64,000 bases of DNA. Origin: Phaeodactylum tricornutum CCAP 1055/1 (Eukaryota > Bacillariophyta > Bacillariophyceae > Surirellales > Neidiaceae). A model generated the notes under the pieces. That model saw nothing but the letters and a program-made list of their open reading frames with translations, did no database searches and was not told the origin of the DNA. The translations under genes and the position numbers were made by a program. The DNA is taken from assembly GCF_000150955.2 (NCBI RefSeq), contig NC_011692.1, positions 447,740 to 511,739 on the forward strand, in the 5' to 3' direction. Shown here in pieces: positions 11,001 through 20,625 of the stretch; positions within the stretch are counted from its first letter, which is position 1, and every line of letters starts with the position of its first letter.

Positions 11001-11937
11001 AGACTACAAGCATGTATGCGTTGCCGGAGCTGGAGGAGGTCACAAAGCGTCCTGTGAGGTCCGAAAAGATTTTTCCGGTGGCTTCGTAGGCATCGGCATA
11101 CAAGAAGTTCGATCGAAGGGCCGGTGGGTTGTCGGGGACTGGATTTTCGTCGTGTTCGGTACCGTGGGGTGCCGAAGCAAGTAGAGCAGAGGGCTTGAGC
11201 TGAGTGGACTTTATGTTGGCTCGTTGTTGATCTAAGTGGCCTTTGTGCATGGGCGCAGACTGAGGAGGGTGTCGTTTCACTTGGGCAGAAGAAATGTCGG
11301 GAAAAGTTGTCAGGCGGCCCTCGTCGATGGCCTTGCACCAAGTGGATAATTGTGGCGAGAATAATGAGGCGTGTACAAATGCAATCCGATCAGAGAGGGA
11401 AGAGGTATGTTCAAGGTGGTTGGCGACGGGAAAGCCAGGGGGAGGAATTGGTGCGGCAGTGGGAGTCACGCTGGGCGCATTCAAATTCCACAGGCGGTTT
11501 GGGGCAGATCGAGTGCCGCGAAGAATGATTTTTTCGTTGAGAGAAATGGTGACTGCACTAGAGGTAAAGGTGGCGGTGCAGCCATGATCACATAGTTGTC
11601 CAATTGAGATGAGGGAACCCGACGATAATTTAGGAAAAATGTGGGCAATACGGGCTTCAAGAGGAAGGTCTGGGATGTCGAGCTCTGTGACGTGGCTGGA
11701 AACAATGGTGCTGCCATCCGGCAAGGTGACGGTGATGCCAGGATTGGCAGGAGTGGAATTTATATGGGCAATGTTGGTGCTCAGATAATGTCCGGTGCAT
11801 CCGGTATCGGCAATGGCAATGGTGGGGAAATGAGGCGGGGAGGAAGCTATTGCAGGAGTGTTGGTGTCAACTGAAAACTTATTTTTGTTATGATAAGTTG
11901 TCAGTGGCACACTCGTGCAATTGGCCGTCCCTCTTTC
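7819..11937 (-). CDS. Pol polyprotein of family-C Copia element (protease, integrase, RT, RNase H)
   Basis: A 1363-codon open frame has no early ATG; it lies in the same frame as the end of gag, behind a single TAG (11938-11940). Counting from 11910, the protease motif IADTGCTGHYL is near residue 35. The integrase catalytic triad is near 285 (FSDLTGRF), 345 (RLDNEAS) and 380 (NAAERAIR). The RT has CDLKDFYLG and the palm box SLVVDDFGV near 915. RNase H has HVHSDASYL near 1093, ATEAELGAL and QTDNECASG. All catalytic acidic residues appear intact, so pol of this copy may be functional. Expression would need stop-codon readthrough or a separate mechanism. Confidence 0.92.
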   Translation of the reverse strand, partial: ERGTANCTSVPLTTYHNKNKFSVDTNTPAIASSPPHFPTIAIADTGCTGHYLSTNIAHINSTPANPGITVTLPDGSTIVSSHVTELDIPDLPLEARIAHIFPKLSSGSLISIGQLCDHGCTATFTSSAVTISLNEKIILRGTRSAPNRLWNLNAPSVTPTAAPIPPPGFPVANHLEHTSSLSDRIAFVHASLFSPQLSTWCKAIDEGRLTTFPDISSAQVKRHPPQSAPMHKGHLDQQRANIKSTQLKPSALLASAPHGTEHDENPVPDNPPALRSNFLYADAYEATGKIFSDLTGRFVTSSSSGNAYMLVVYDYDSNFIHVEPMKNRTGPEILAAYRRAFDLFSSRGLRPQLQRLDNEASAALQQFMTDSKVDFQLVPPHLHRRNAAERAIRTFKNHFIAGLCSTDKDFPLHLWDRLLPQAIMTLNLLRGSRINPRLSAWAQVHGAFDFNRTPLAPPGVKVLVHEKPSVRKTWAPHAVDGWYIGPAMHHYRCHRVWIHGTTSERIADTLTWFPSKVKMPTTSSHDTVVAAARDLAKALSNPTPASPLAPLGTQERAALEQLSNIFSNFSDPSITLETKSPAAPSVPRPAPATTPLRVQFQDLPTEPLPRVPPVPTAPVTPHTLPRVPILVPDTETYKLVTCNPRQARRRAARLAKQVLADAKSSPLDQTPLLTNPAAPTAPHHGHGTRLQTSRFPAHAFWTANAVVDPNSGAALEYSKLKISTEGAEWIQAAANEMGRLSQGVQPHMPTGTNTIHFIPHTEKPHDRKATYLKIVAAIKPHKAEKYRIRFTVGGDRIEYSGPTSTPTAALPAIKILVNSVISTDGAHFMTCDLKDFYLGTPLPVYKYMRIPAKHIPACIMEQYKLAPLVHNDNVLVEIRKGMYGLPHAGRIANDRLLQHLALDGYHQAKHTPGFFTHESRPISFSLVVDDFGVKYVGKEHAEHLVQCLEKLYTVTTDWTGSLYCGLTFTWDYNARHVDMAMPGYIEKALQQFQHTEPTRPQHSPHAWEPPSYGAKIQLTSETVVSPPLDKAGITRLQEIIGTLLYYARAVDSTMLVALGTLASAQTQGTEATAQAITQLLNYCATHPDATVRFNASDMFLHVHSDASYLSETKARSRSGGIFFLSSKPIKDPKPNSEPPIFNGAIHVHCSIMKSVLSSATEAELGALFYNAKDAIELRTTLEAMGHPQLATPIQTDNECASGIVNETVKQRQSKAIDMRFYWIKDRVKQGQFNVHWRKGVDNLADYFTKHHSPSHHRLMRSRYLLDLHKPASKPSLPESNSSLKRGCVDMKIEPNHPIPISYGTDDSYPISYGSTDSIPIQITSTYKTRTPTGHSSLPADISNMSLPFKPVIESVSEPYKPNSDSQLTHNSY

Positions 11938-12953
11938 CTATTTGGGAGGCGTGTACTGATATACCTTGGTGGATCCGCCGAGTTTGTTCTGGAGGGTGGC
12001 GGCGTCTTGGTGGCCGTCGGCTTTTTTCTCGCATGTTAAGCTGGTATGTTTGTGATTCTTCAGAATGCCGTGAGTCCAGCAGTACGACTGCTTACCGGTG
12101 TTCAATGGAGTGGGGGTAGTGGTAGCGGACATCTGGTTTGCTCCGTGGAAGCCGGCGGATTTGGTGGTAACGGTGAGGGTACGATCAAGGTCAGCGAGAC
12201 GAAAATGCTCTTCAAAGGTGGCCATGGTTTTGTCGATTTCGTCTTTGAAACGATATTCACGACAAGCGAGGTCAAACAAGCCAGTGTCGTCAATGATGTC
12301 GTAACCCATTCGGGCAAGGGCATGGTCATCAATGATTTCTTTACCAGCCGCCGCAAATTTTTACCATCGTCGAGTTGTTTGATGAGGTCCTGGAAGGGAG
12401 TCGGGGGGTGCCAGGCTGCTTTCATGCGTTTTTCGTTGGCACGCAAGTCGCTGGAACGGATTTTTCCAAAGCGTGCCCAAAGGTGGGTAATGATGTCGAT
12501 GGGAGGAACTTTGTTGAAACCGCGAGTTGGGTGACTGAGGGACTCAATGTAGCTGAGGGGAATGGCCGCAATGAGCTGGTTGCGAATAGCCTTGGTGGCG
12601 TCGTGGTACTGTTTGTACGCAAATTTTTCATTGGTGTTGCGACGGTTCGCTTCGGTGATCTGAGGAGCGGTGGCTCCATTTGGATGGTCAACGTTGATAG
12701 GAGGTTTTTCGGGTGGCACACAAGGAATGCCGTCGGTGAGTTCGAGATACTCGGCTTCGGGAATGACGAGAAAGATGTGGCCGTGATTGCCGTCGCCGAA
12801 TTCGGATTCGATAGATTCAGCATTGTCGTTAAGCTCCCACTGCATTTTACGTAGGTTTTCGTACGTTGGATACGAAGTTGTAGTTGCAATGGGTGTTAGC
12901 GTGGTGTGAGGAAACGAATCCATGAGGCTTTTAGGTGTAGTGGTGGGTGTCAT
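11938..12953 (-). pseudogene. Gag of family-C element, with a one-base frameshift
   Basis: Gag starts at an ATG at 12953 and reads a typical Copia capsid region (HLWARFGKIRSSDL). Near 12356-12360 an A-run has five A where six would keep frame. The original frame then ends at 12102, while the sequence continuing to 11938 carries the nucleocapsid zinc knuckle (CWTHGILKNHKHTSLTC) in the shifted frame. The second part ends TPPK-TAG, followed at once by pol in the same frame. Either this copy is mutated or the A-run is a slippage site; a sequencing error is also possible. Confidence 0.8.
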
Positions 12954-13129
12954 GATGGGTGACGGTAGAAATCAAGGCAAGCGGTCGAATCTTGTGAAAT
13001 TGTTGGAGTGTGTTGGCCGGATTGGTTAGATTGGTAACTTTTCGTGGCAGGCAACGGGAAGAGTAACGAGGTGGTCGTTGGAGGTGTTGTAAGGAGATAA
13101 CGTGAGGGAATTGACTTTCTTATTAGTTC

Positions 13130-13438
13130 TATTGATGAGCTCTACAAACGCAAGAACGCGAATGATGGAAATCGATGAACTAATAAGAATTATGAGTCAA
13201 TTGAGAATCGCTATTTGGTTTGTATGGCTCGGAGACACTCTCAATGACTGGTTTGAATGGCAATGACATGTTTGAAATGTCAGCGGGAAGACTAGAATGC
13301 CCGGTTGGCGTTCTTGTCTTGTAAGTACTTGTGGTTTGAATCGGGATACTATCAGTAGAGCCGTAACTGATAGGGTAACTGTCATCAGTACCGTAACTGA
13401 TAGGGATAGGATGATTGGGCTCGATCTTCATATCAACA
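13130..13438 (-). repeat. 5' LTR of family-C element (309 bp)
   Basis: It has the same length and ends as the copy at 7769-8077. Internal sequence next to it (minus strand from 13129) begins GAACTAATAAGAAAG, the position of the primer-binding site; I could not match this to a tRNA. CCACT follows at 13439. Confidence 0.9.
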
Positions 13439-14856
13439 CCACTATCATCAGCACCACAATGCGCTGAATGAAGTGCGTGCAATGTACGTTTCGGACGAAA
13501 AGGGATCGACCTGTGCTGCTGAACGGGAGGCCTATCTGCTCAGGAATTTCGATTTCGAATGCCCTGGCACCAGGTTTCTGGCTGTTTCTCTTTGGGATAA
13601 TGGCATAGGCGCCAACATGAACTACATTGCTGTGCCGGCCCTTATGGCGGGGCTTGTCACAAACCGTGTTGTACTGTTTGTCAATAAAGTTCCTGGAAAA
13701 CGCAAAATAATGAGCACCAGGTGGTCTTTAGCATCGTGCCCTCGGAGGGATTTTCAGTGCTTTTTCAAAGCCGCTTCACCATACGTACCCACAGTCAAGG
13801 AGCTCAACGAAGCGTACGGCCTAACTAGAACGGAGAAGCAGGATCTATTTCACCGGGGAGAAGTTCCAATTGGTCATGAAAACGACAAGGTCATCTACAT
13901 GATGGGGTTGCAAAAAACTCCGAGCATGCATTTAGGAGGCAGGCTAGAGTCCACGCTTTACAACATTTCCATGTCACTAATTGACAGCGCCGCGACGAAG
14001 GTTGCTGATCCGGCACTACTTCGAAGTGCTGCAGATTCAATCACGAGTCAAGACGGGAATCGACCAGGATATCACTTTCAATTTTCTACCTCCAAAATTC
14101 ATCATGGACTTCTTTTCTACGCCCTCAGACCGAGCTTGTTGTCGAAACATAGAATCAACAGTATCTTGAATCAAGTTGTCCCGGCCAACTTTGACCCAGC
14201 CAAATCGATCGGCTTGCCAATCAGAGGTGGGCTATTCTTCAAGAAGATATTTAGCCTATAGTGTTCGTCCTTTCTTACCATCCCTTATTTCAGCGTCCGA
14301 TAAATGTGTCCGGGAGAGCGAGTGTCTGAGTTTTCTTCAGCATATGCAAGTAGCAGGAAAAGCATGGAAACGCCACCAAGAGGCGTTTCCAATGGATGAT
14401 AGATTTCGCCCAATTATTCTGTTCACAACTGAGTCGAGTGTCATGCTAAATGAACAGCATACCTTCGTGAATCGGTCCGGTTCAAGGCACTTGGACTTTG
14501 TCTCAAACAAATTTGATGTCACTCCTAATGCCGGACGAATCTACGAGAGCTCGAAATTCACTGCAGATCAGGCAATGCTCTCTTCTGTAGTGACATTGAA
14601 GCTGCAACTCATGGCTCGGATAACTCTTGGTAATTGTTGTTCCAACTACCATAATCTGATTCACGCTTTTCTTGTTGAGGGATGCGGGTCAGCTAGGCAA
14701 AATTCATTTGAATGCCTGCAGGAGAATGACGATCCTGAATTTCGTGTTTGTTGCTGGAATTCCAGAAGCTGCATCGAGGAACGGCACCGTCAAATGGATC
14801 AAAGCGCAAACTCAAGCAGGCCAGACTTCTTACGTAGCCTCTATGAGCCGACGTAG

Positions 14857-15656
14857 CCCACTTAATGTAAGAAACAGATAATTCCACGTGTCGTGTGCAC
14901 CGTTTTAATGTTCTCGGTACCGCCTTCGGACAACGCCACCAAATACAAGTCTTTGCAGATTGCAAACATTGAATTTTAACTTCGAGGTAGCTGTGAAGAA
15001 CAAACTCATTAACACCAAATGAAAAGGCAATTTCTAGCAGTGAATTATTGTTGAACCCATATTGGAGACCATCAAAGGAATAGCTCATTTTGGCAATCTG
15101 TATCACTGGGAATGGTACAACATGTACGTTTCTATAATCCCCCATGAGCTTTCTTTCCATTTCGTCGGGCTTCTGAAAAATCAGCTATAGTCAACTTGAT
15201 TTTCTTATGGTTATCATCCCTTCCAATAGTCAAGTCGTTTGCGGCAACATAGGCCGAAGCAGATGAGTCTCGGAACCTTCTGTCACACAGTGTAGCGTAT
15301 TTTTGACCCTGTCTCCGCCTAGAAAATGCATGTTCTCGAAAAAGCCGTACCTTGGTTGGCAAAAAGGAGCTACTGATTGCAATCTTCTACCTTTCAAATT
15401 CTTTTCGATAGTTTTCGCTTAAATATTGCTGTTAATTATACATCTCACGTCATCTCAACTCGACATGTCTGCTACGGGAAGGGTTCATAAAACCCTAACC
15501 AATTCTTTTCAGTATTGACATGAATGAGCCTCCATATAATTTTAAAGCAACAGAGTAGTAAACTTATGTCGGTCCCCTCTCTCTAGCAGATTTTCGACTA
15601 ATATCCATTACTGATCACGTCTGTACCTCCGGTTTTCTTGGAAGTTTGTGCGACCT
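14857..15656. other. Gene-poor 0.8-kb stretch with a doubtful minus-strand coding trace
   Basis: There is no strong gene here. On the minus strand, about 15160-14930 encodes a protein-like stretch (VVPFPVIQIAKMSYSFDGLQ), preceded by an AG acceptor (GATTTTTCAG at about 15180). An upstream open frame starts at 15362. A two-exon small gene is possible but no donor is convincing. The 3' part overlaps the end of the fucosyltransferase-like gene. The rest serves as promoter of the gene at 15657. Confidence 0.3.
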
Positions 15657-18023
15657 ATGGAACACGTCTTTGAATCTCCTGCAGATTCTGCTCCGCCGCA
15701 GCCCGCCGGCATTACTGCTGCGAAAGGTTCATCGAGGATCCTAAATTCGTCACACCATGGTTCACAAACTGGAACTGCAACCCATGGAATCGTGGCAGTC
15801 CCTTCCGCAAAACGTCTCTATCGCGCTGCTGACAATAGATCAGTAACGAGAGACATTGCGGCTCTAGACTTCTTGCTTGGCATTCCTTTGGAGGCCGAGG
15901 CCGAAATCATCCGAGCTGGATGGCTCTTACAGCAGCAGCAAGAGGAAGAGAGGAACGACTCTGTCTCGGAGTATTCGTGGAAAGAAGAAATCCTGGAGCC
16001 ACCTGGTTCCGCCAAAGGAAAATGGTGGGAGAAATGGGTGAAGGACGGCGATGCAGCTTGTGAGAGTAAGCAGATTGCGGACGAATCGAAACTTGATCAG
16101 CCTCGTCCAGGTGACGACTCGGCAGCTCACTCTCCAAAGAAAGCTCTTGGTCTTGTTCTTCCGTCCTATGTCCCTGGGCGACGATTGGATGGCGACGAAG
16201 CTATTCATGTTCAGATCCCCTTAACCACTGAAACTCTTACAAATCAGAAATCCATCGCCCGTCAAGCTGCAATCCGTGACTGGGAGCTGAAGACAGCACA
16301 TGGACTAAAGTCAAATCTGCCCCCGTTGCTTGATGGCCGACTCTTCTTCTCCTGTGGCGGATCGTACCCCATCTCAACATTCTCGTTAATTCGTTACGAA
16401 CCAAGGAAAGAAGAGGCGGCTCTGCGACGACAAAAACTGGAAGCCCGAGGTGGTGGAGGGACAAGCTTTGTCATGCCAGCTCGAGACTGGAGAGGAATCT
16501 CGTACCGATTGCTTTTGCCAAGGATTACTGACAAAAGACACAAAACATTTAGCAAGTTCTCCTCCAAGCCAGAAGCCTTCGGTCGCCTTAAAGATGATGA
16601 ACGCCAAGGAAATGACAATCACTCAAGCTCATCGTCTAGTAGCTCGGACGACTCTGATGTATATATCCCAGGAGTTCTGGATGACCCAGAGATGGTTCTC
16701 GGTCGACACCGAAAGGTCATGATCGGAGATCGTGTGACTGGTCCCATTGTTTCATCTACTATACAATTTGTGAAGCCAGCTCTTTTGAAAGCTGAACTCA
16801 ATAAGCAATTCAAGGATCGCTTTGACGGATGGGAACCCCCGAAATCTGCTAGAAAATACATTGGAGCTAAGGTTGTTGATGGGGAGTATAAGCTTATGGA
16901 TCCAGCAGAGGAATATGATGATCGCTCTCTGGATCGCCGAAACAGACAGAATTCTGTAACCTCCATGGCGTCTTCCAGTGAAGGACCAGCTGACAAGCAG
17001 ATCAGAATGCCTCCGTCGTTGACCCTTTCGAAAATTCGTTCACTCAAACAACAAGCTCTTATAGCAGCTGTGAAGGCAAACTTGCAGGTCGGAACTGTTG
17101 CGTTGGCGAGCGTTTACTTTGAACGACTCTGCCTCGATTGCAGAGTTGATAAGTCAAACAGGCGCCTTTCCTTCGCAGCTTGCCTTCTCCTGGCTTCAAA
17201 GCTTAACGAGCCAAATGTTGGGTTGGTGATGAGACATGAGGAAGCCCCGGGCGATAATGTGACAACGCGATTGAAATCATTGGTAAAGCCAAATAAAAGG
17301 AGCAGCACTATGTTTGCCTCGTTGCTGGAGTTCTTCACCCAAGACTGGAGTCTCGGCCTCAAAAGCATATTTGACGCAGAATGGGGGGTGTTCGCCGCTT
17401 TGAGCTTTTCATTGCACGCTCCCCCCTCTCAGGTTGCCTTCCATTTTAGACGCCTCATGAAGACACTTGAAAGGAACCCGCGAACATACCTCGGTGACAC
17501 GATGTTTGATCAGTGGCAGGATGCACTGGCGGACGAAGAAGAACGAAGAAAAGAGCGGGCCAAGCGAAGAGAGCGACGGCGGAGAAAGAAGGAGGGTTTT
17601 TTGCTTAACCTACACATCGAAATGCAGAACGATGCCATAAGGAGAAAAGAGCAGGAAGATATCCAAGAGAGGGGCCACGAAGGTGGTAAACAAGGACCCT
17701 CGAAGCCTCCGACGAGCCAATTTAAGGAGAAAGCGACTGTAAAGAAGGCGGGAATAAAACTATTCCAGCGACTCGGATTGCGGAGATCGATTAGTCAGGA
17801 GAACGTTGGGGAGCCGATGCTTTCTGAAACAGAACATACCTCGAAACGGAAGGTGGTTGTAGGGATGACTCTCTCTCCTTCTATGCCTCTACTACGACCG
17901 GCAGCCCCAAATATTCCGTCAAGGAATGAGATTATTGCCATTGATATACCACACCTAGACGAAATGGGGTTAGAAGAAAGCTCTGTTGGATCCCTTCAAA
18001 GCGATAAGGGAATTTTTGTGTAA
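15657..18023 (+). CDS. CABLES-like cyclin-box protein
   Basis: A 788-residue intronless protein from the ATG at 15657. Residues 1-450 are mostly disordered, with a Ser-rich patch (SSSSSSSSDDSD near 325). From about 455 the sequence TLSKIRSLKQQAL opens a cyclin fold (VALASVYFERLCLDCRV, RLSFAACLLLASKLNE, GVFAALSFSLHAPPSQVAFHFRRL), the arrangement seen at the C-terminus of animal CABLES1/2 (Cdk5 and Abl substrates). A strongly basic, probably coiled-coil region (ERAKRRERRRRKKEG) follows near 635. Members link cyclin-dependent kinases to partners; the role in diatoms is unknown. It converges with the PHD gene 26 bp downstream. Confidence is high for the cyclin box, moderate for CABLES kinship. 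Confidence 0.7.
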   Translation: MEHVFESPADSAPPQPAGITAAKGSSRILNSSHHGSQTGTATHGIVAVPSAKRLYRAADNRSVTRDIAALDFLLGIPLEAEAEIIRAGWLLQQQQEEERNDSVSEYSWKEEILEPPGSAKGKWWEKWVKDGDAACESKQIADESKLDQPRPGDDSAAHSPKKALGLVLPSYVPGRRLDGDEAIHVQIPLTTETLTNQKSIARQAAIRDWELKTAHGLKSNLPPLLDGRLFFSCGGSYPISTFSLIRYEPRKEEAALRRQKLEARGGGGTSFVMPARDWRGISYRLLLPRITDKRHKTFSKFSSKPEAFGRLKDDERQGNDNHSSSSSSSSDDSDVYIPGVLDDPEMVLGRHRKVMIGDRVTGPIVSSTIQFVKPALLKAELNKQFKDRFDGWEPPKSARKYIGAKVVDGEYKLMDPAEEYDDRSLDRRNRQNSVTSMASSSEGPADKQIRMPPSLTLSKIRSLKQQALIAAVKANLQVGTVALASVYFERLCLDCRVDKSNRRLSFAACLLLASKLNEPNVGLVMRHEEAPGDNVTTRLKSLVKPNKRSSTMFASLLEFFTQDWSLGLKSIFDAEWGVFAALSFSLHAPPSQVAFHFRRLMKTLERNPRTYLGDTMFDQWQDALADEEERRKERAKRRERRRRKKEGFLLNLHIEMQNDAIRRKEQEDIQERGHEGGKQGPSKPPTSQFKEKATVKKAGIKLFQRLGLRRSISQENVGEPMLSETEHTSKRKVVVGMTLSPSMPLLRPAAPNIPSRNEIIAIDIPHLDEMGLEESSVGSLQSDKGIFV

Positions 18024-18049
18024 CCTCTCAAAAATTTTACATTAAGTCT

Positions 18050-20194
18050 CTATCTTAGTTCTTCGTAAGTATCCCACTTGGAAAAATCCATTCTATCGGG
18101 ATCGTATTTCTTTCCAACGACAAGATAACTCCAATCAATTTGATTGCCTTTACTGCGAGACTTGTGGTTTCGGTGAACTATTTTCGACACGCTGCTCCAA
18201 ACGCTTTCGAACTTGCCTTCGGCGACAATTTTCTTTTCTTTCCACAAGTCTTTTTGTGTTTCGAGAAAAGCATGTAAACAGTGAGATTCAACGTTCGATG
18301 CCGCATTCTGTAAGCTGGTGGCTATCTCCTCGAGCGACATTTTATCTAGCTTCTTCTTGGTCACCTTTTGAACGGAAACCGAGGGCTTGTTCAAAGGGCC
18401 ATTGTCAATGTCACTGGAGCATGAAACGTTCGTCGTCCTGTCCATACTTGCTCCATTCTGTTTGCCACGAGATGGTATTTTGCATGTTGTATCTCCATCA
18501 GTACACTTCTCGATGGAGTGCAATTTTTCGTCGGCTTGGGGTACTATCGGCTGGGCAACCCTGTTTCTTTTCAAACTAGTAAACGCTATTCCGAACTTCT
18601 TCCCGATGGAAGCTTTCGCATAACGCCACAGTTCGACGAAATCAACAGATGTTATTCCCAAAATTTGACATTCGCGTTTCCACTTTGCTCTAAGCCTTTG
18701 CATTGTTGTCTTCACTATAGAAACATCGCGTGTTCCCACTTCATCCAACTCAGCAGAAATATCCTTGATGAGTACTTTCAAATGAACTTGGAGAGCTGCA
18801 TCCATATCCTTTGGAGCATCCGGCTTATCGCATATTTGGTTGCGGCTAGATTTTTGTTTGTCATTTACATAGTCGGAAAGCTTCCGCGTGGCTGATTTAG
18901 ATACAGACAAAGGCTTCATAAAAGATTTCTTTCCAACGTTTGTCAAGGGAACCTGCGTTTTCCCTTTGTCCGTTCCAGATCTGATCCTATCCTCAGTAAT
19001 CTGGGAAGATGTTACAAGTGTCGCCAACCTGACACGCTTGTTTCCTGATACCGGAACAGTATTCGAACGTGCTGGGCTTCTCCTCTCGTACATCGAGGCC
19101 AGTCCTTTTTTTTTCCCAGTGGTTTTGGGTGCAAGCTTTCGCGGAGAAACTAACGGGTCCCGCTGCCCCGAAGTACGAGTGATCTGTCTGGCAACCTTTG
19201 AACCAGCAGGAAAGCGGCTTTTTTTGCCCAGTTCTTTAGCATGAATATCGCAAAAGGCATTAGATACGCAGTCAACGTAGTGGTTGTTGGTGGAGGAATC
19301 GGACTCGTCTCCATCCGCTTTACCCGGGTAGAAAAAGACTCTACGAAAGTCAGGCAGCTCGCCAGCTTCGTTCCTCCCGTACATTGCGCACCCAACGTGC
19401 ATGGCCTGAAAGCATGTATCGTCTAGTGCAATTGAAGGGTGTTTTCCGCGAAACTCTGAAAACTCCGTGTCGTCGTTGGCACAGCACTGGATTGGAATTC
19501 GGTAAGAGTACTCGGGCCTGTCATCTCTCCCACAATAGATGCACTTCATCGAAATCTGATTTTGTCTGATGCGCTCAGTCCAATCTTTGTTCTTTTGTTT
19601 ACTCTGAATATCAAGTACGTAGACAAAGTGATGGATTGTTATATCGTCTCTATCTTCGTCGAGATAAGAGTTGACGGATTCCACAGAAGTATCATCTTCC
19701 GATTCGACACCATCGAATGTACCCTCTCGTGTTGTCCCGTAAACGCACCCTGCCGTCTGCGGAGTGGAACAAATGACAAAGGCACAAAGGGAATGTGCCC
19801 ATGCTAGCCGCTTCTTTCGGTTCGTGGTAGGATCTGCCGGGAGTAGGATTTGTCTCCCGGACGAGCCGTAGTCATCGTACACCGGATGCATCGGGAGCAA
19901 AATTTCCTTATCGTCAACACTACAGAGACAGCATTCTGTAGGCCGTTCCTTGATTTCAATGGCAATTCTCTTGCCAGTGCTGTCTCGCTGGCGCACCTTG
20001 ATGACGTCGCCGACGGATTTACAAGCATGGCACAACAAGTGCGGATCGCGGGCCATTTCGGATGGCATGCCGTAGCAATCGTTATGGAAAAGGACTTTGC
20101 AGTCATGGCACTGTTGTAAAATGGCTCCTTGGACACCATCTCGCCTCCAGCAGATAGAGCAATATCCCCCCAGACGACTACTGGTTTCGTTCAT
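18050..20194 (-). CDS. PHD-finger / extended-PHD chromatin-reader protein
   Basis: The protein has 714 residues from the first in-frame ATG at 20194 (the upstream frame has only TTG). A PHD finger occupies about residues 10-55 (GYCSICWRRDGV, CHDCKVLFHNDCYG, LLCHACKS). It is followed by an extended PHD-type zinc region (ECCLCSVDDKEIL, LAWAHSLCAFVI, CIYCGRDDRP, MHVGCAMYGR, FCDIHAKE). This is the arrangement of JADE/BRPF-type histone readers, though no bromodomain or PWWP is visible. The C-terminal half is basic and disordered. It should be nuclear and bind histone H3 tails (family knowledge). Its 3' end faces the cyclin-box gene. Confidence 0.82.
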   Translation of the reverse strand: MNETSSRLGGYCSICWRRDGVQGAILQQCHDCKVLFHNDCYGMPSEMARDPHLLCHACKSVGDVIKVRQRDSTGKRIAIEIKERPTECCLCSVDDKEILLPMHPVYDDYGSSGRQILLPADPTTNRKKRLAWAHSLCAFVICSTPQTAGCVYGTTREGTFDGVESEDDTSVESVNSYLDEDRDDITIHHFVYVLDIQSKQKNKDWTERIRQNQISMKCIYCGRDDRPEYSYRIPIQCCANDDTEFSEFRGKHPSIALDDTCFQAMHVGCAMYGRNEAGELPDFRRVFFYPGKADGDESDSSTNNHYVDCVSNAFCDIHAKELGKKSRFPAGSKVARQITRTSGQRDPLVSPRKLAPKTTGKKKGLASMYERRSPARSNTVPVSGNKRVRLATLVTSSQITEDRIRSGTDKGKTQVPLTNVGKKSFMKPLSVSKSATRKLSDYVNDKQKSSRNQICDKPDAPKDMDAALQVHLKVLIKDISAELDEVGTRDVSIVKTTMQRLRAKWKRECQILGITSVDFVELWRYAKASIGKKFGIAFTSLKRNRVAQPIVPQADEKLHSIEKCTDGDTTCKIPSRGKQNGASMDRTTNVSCSSDIDNGPLNKPSVSVQKVTKKKLDKMSLEEIATSLQNAASNVESHCLHAFLETQKDLWKEKKIVAEGKFESVWSSVSKIVHRNHKSRSKGNQIDWSYLVVGKKYDPDRMDFSKWDTYEELR

Positions 20195-20625
20195 GATAGA
20201 CTGATCTAAATGGCTCCATACCGCGATGGTAGTTTTCCCACCATCGCAAAATAGTCTGTGGAATGCAAAGAACAAGCGTCCACATCTTTTGACCCGAAAT
20301 CCTTGTTAGGCTTTCGTGCTTCTCGTGTATTGGATCGTGCGCACCGCTTTCGCTCGTAAACTCTAGTCTTAATGTAATGATAAGTAGTGTCTGAGGCGCA
20401 GCTGCTATCGGACACGGCACGAGAAATCACAGACAGCTGCGCCTCCGAGAGAAGAACAAAGAAATCGAGATGTCGATTTTCCACAACGAGGTTCGTCCCG
20501 CTGATTGTGAACATCTACTCCGCCAAGTAGATATATCCTAATTTGCAAAAACAGCGATTCCAGTGATGCAAGTCGAATTATTCTAGTTCAGTTAGATCTA
20601 ACCGGCTGCTAAGCGTAACCGTCAT

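Larger units (their letters stand above)
7769..13438 (-). mobile_element. Complete family-C Copia LTR retrotransposon with 5-bp target duplication
   Basis: This 5,670-bp element is bounded by two 309-bp LTRs (7769-8077 and 13130-13438). I see one mismatch between them (A/G, about 7975 against 13331), which points to a recent insertion. CCACT at 7764-7768 and 13439-13443 is the target-site duplication. Gag and pol occupy the minus strand. The polypurine tract next to the 3' LTR reads GAAACGAGGGTG. The element interrupts a host gene in the opposite direction. It belongs to a different lineage from A/B/X: canonical DTG protease, no shared primer-binding site, short LTRs. Confidence 0.93.
7305..14856 (+). 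pseudogene. Fucosyltransferase-superfamily-like (GT23/FUT8-type) gene split by a retrotransposon
   Basis: The coding parts are 7305-7768 and 13444-14856; element C (7769-13438) sits between. Removing it with one CCACT copy restores an open frame exactly (...IYLSIH then YHQHHNAL...). A clear intron at 14227-14293 (67 bp, GT...TTTCAG) joins IGLPIR to ASDKC. A weaker candidate intron at 7450-7507 would reconcile the first frame change and give 583 residues. The N-terminus has one hydrophobic segment (about residues 15-35), typical of a type II Golgi enzyme. Motifs resemble GT23/FUT8: IGLPIRASDK in place of HVRRTDK, ILFTTES, FVSNKFDV, then a Cys-rich end. Substrate is unknown. The allele should be null. 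Family assignment is inferred from motif order. Confidence 0.6.
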
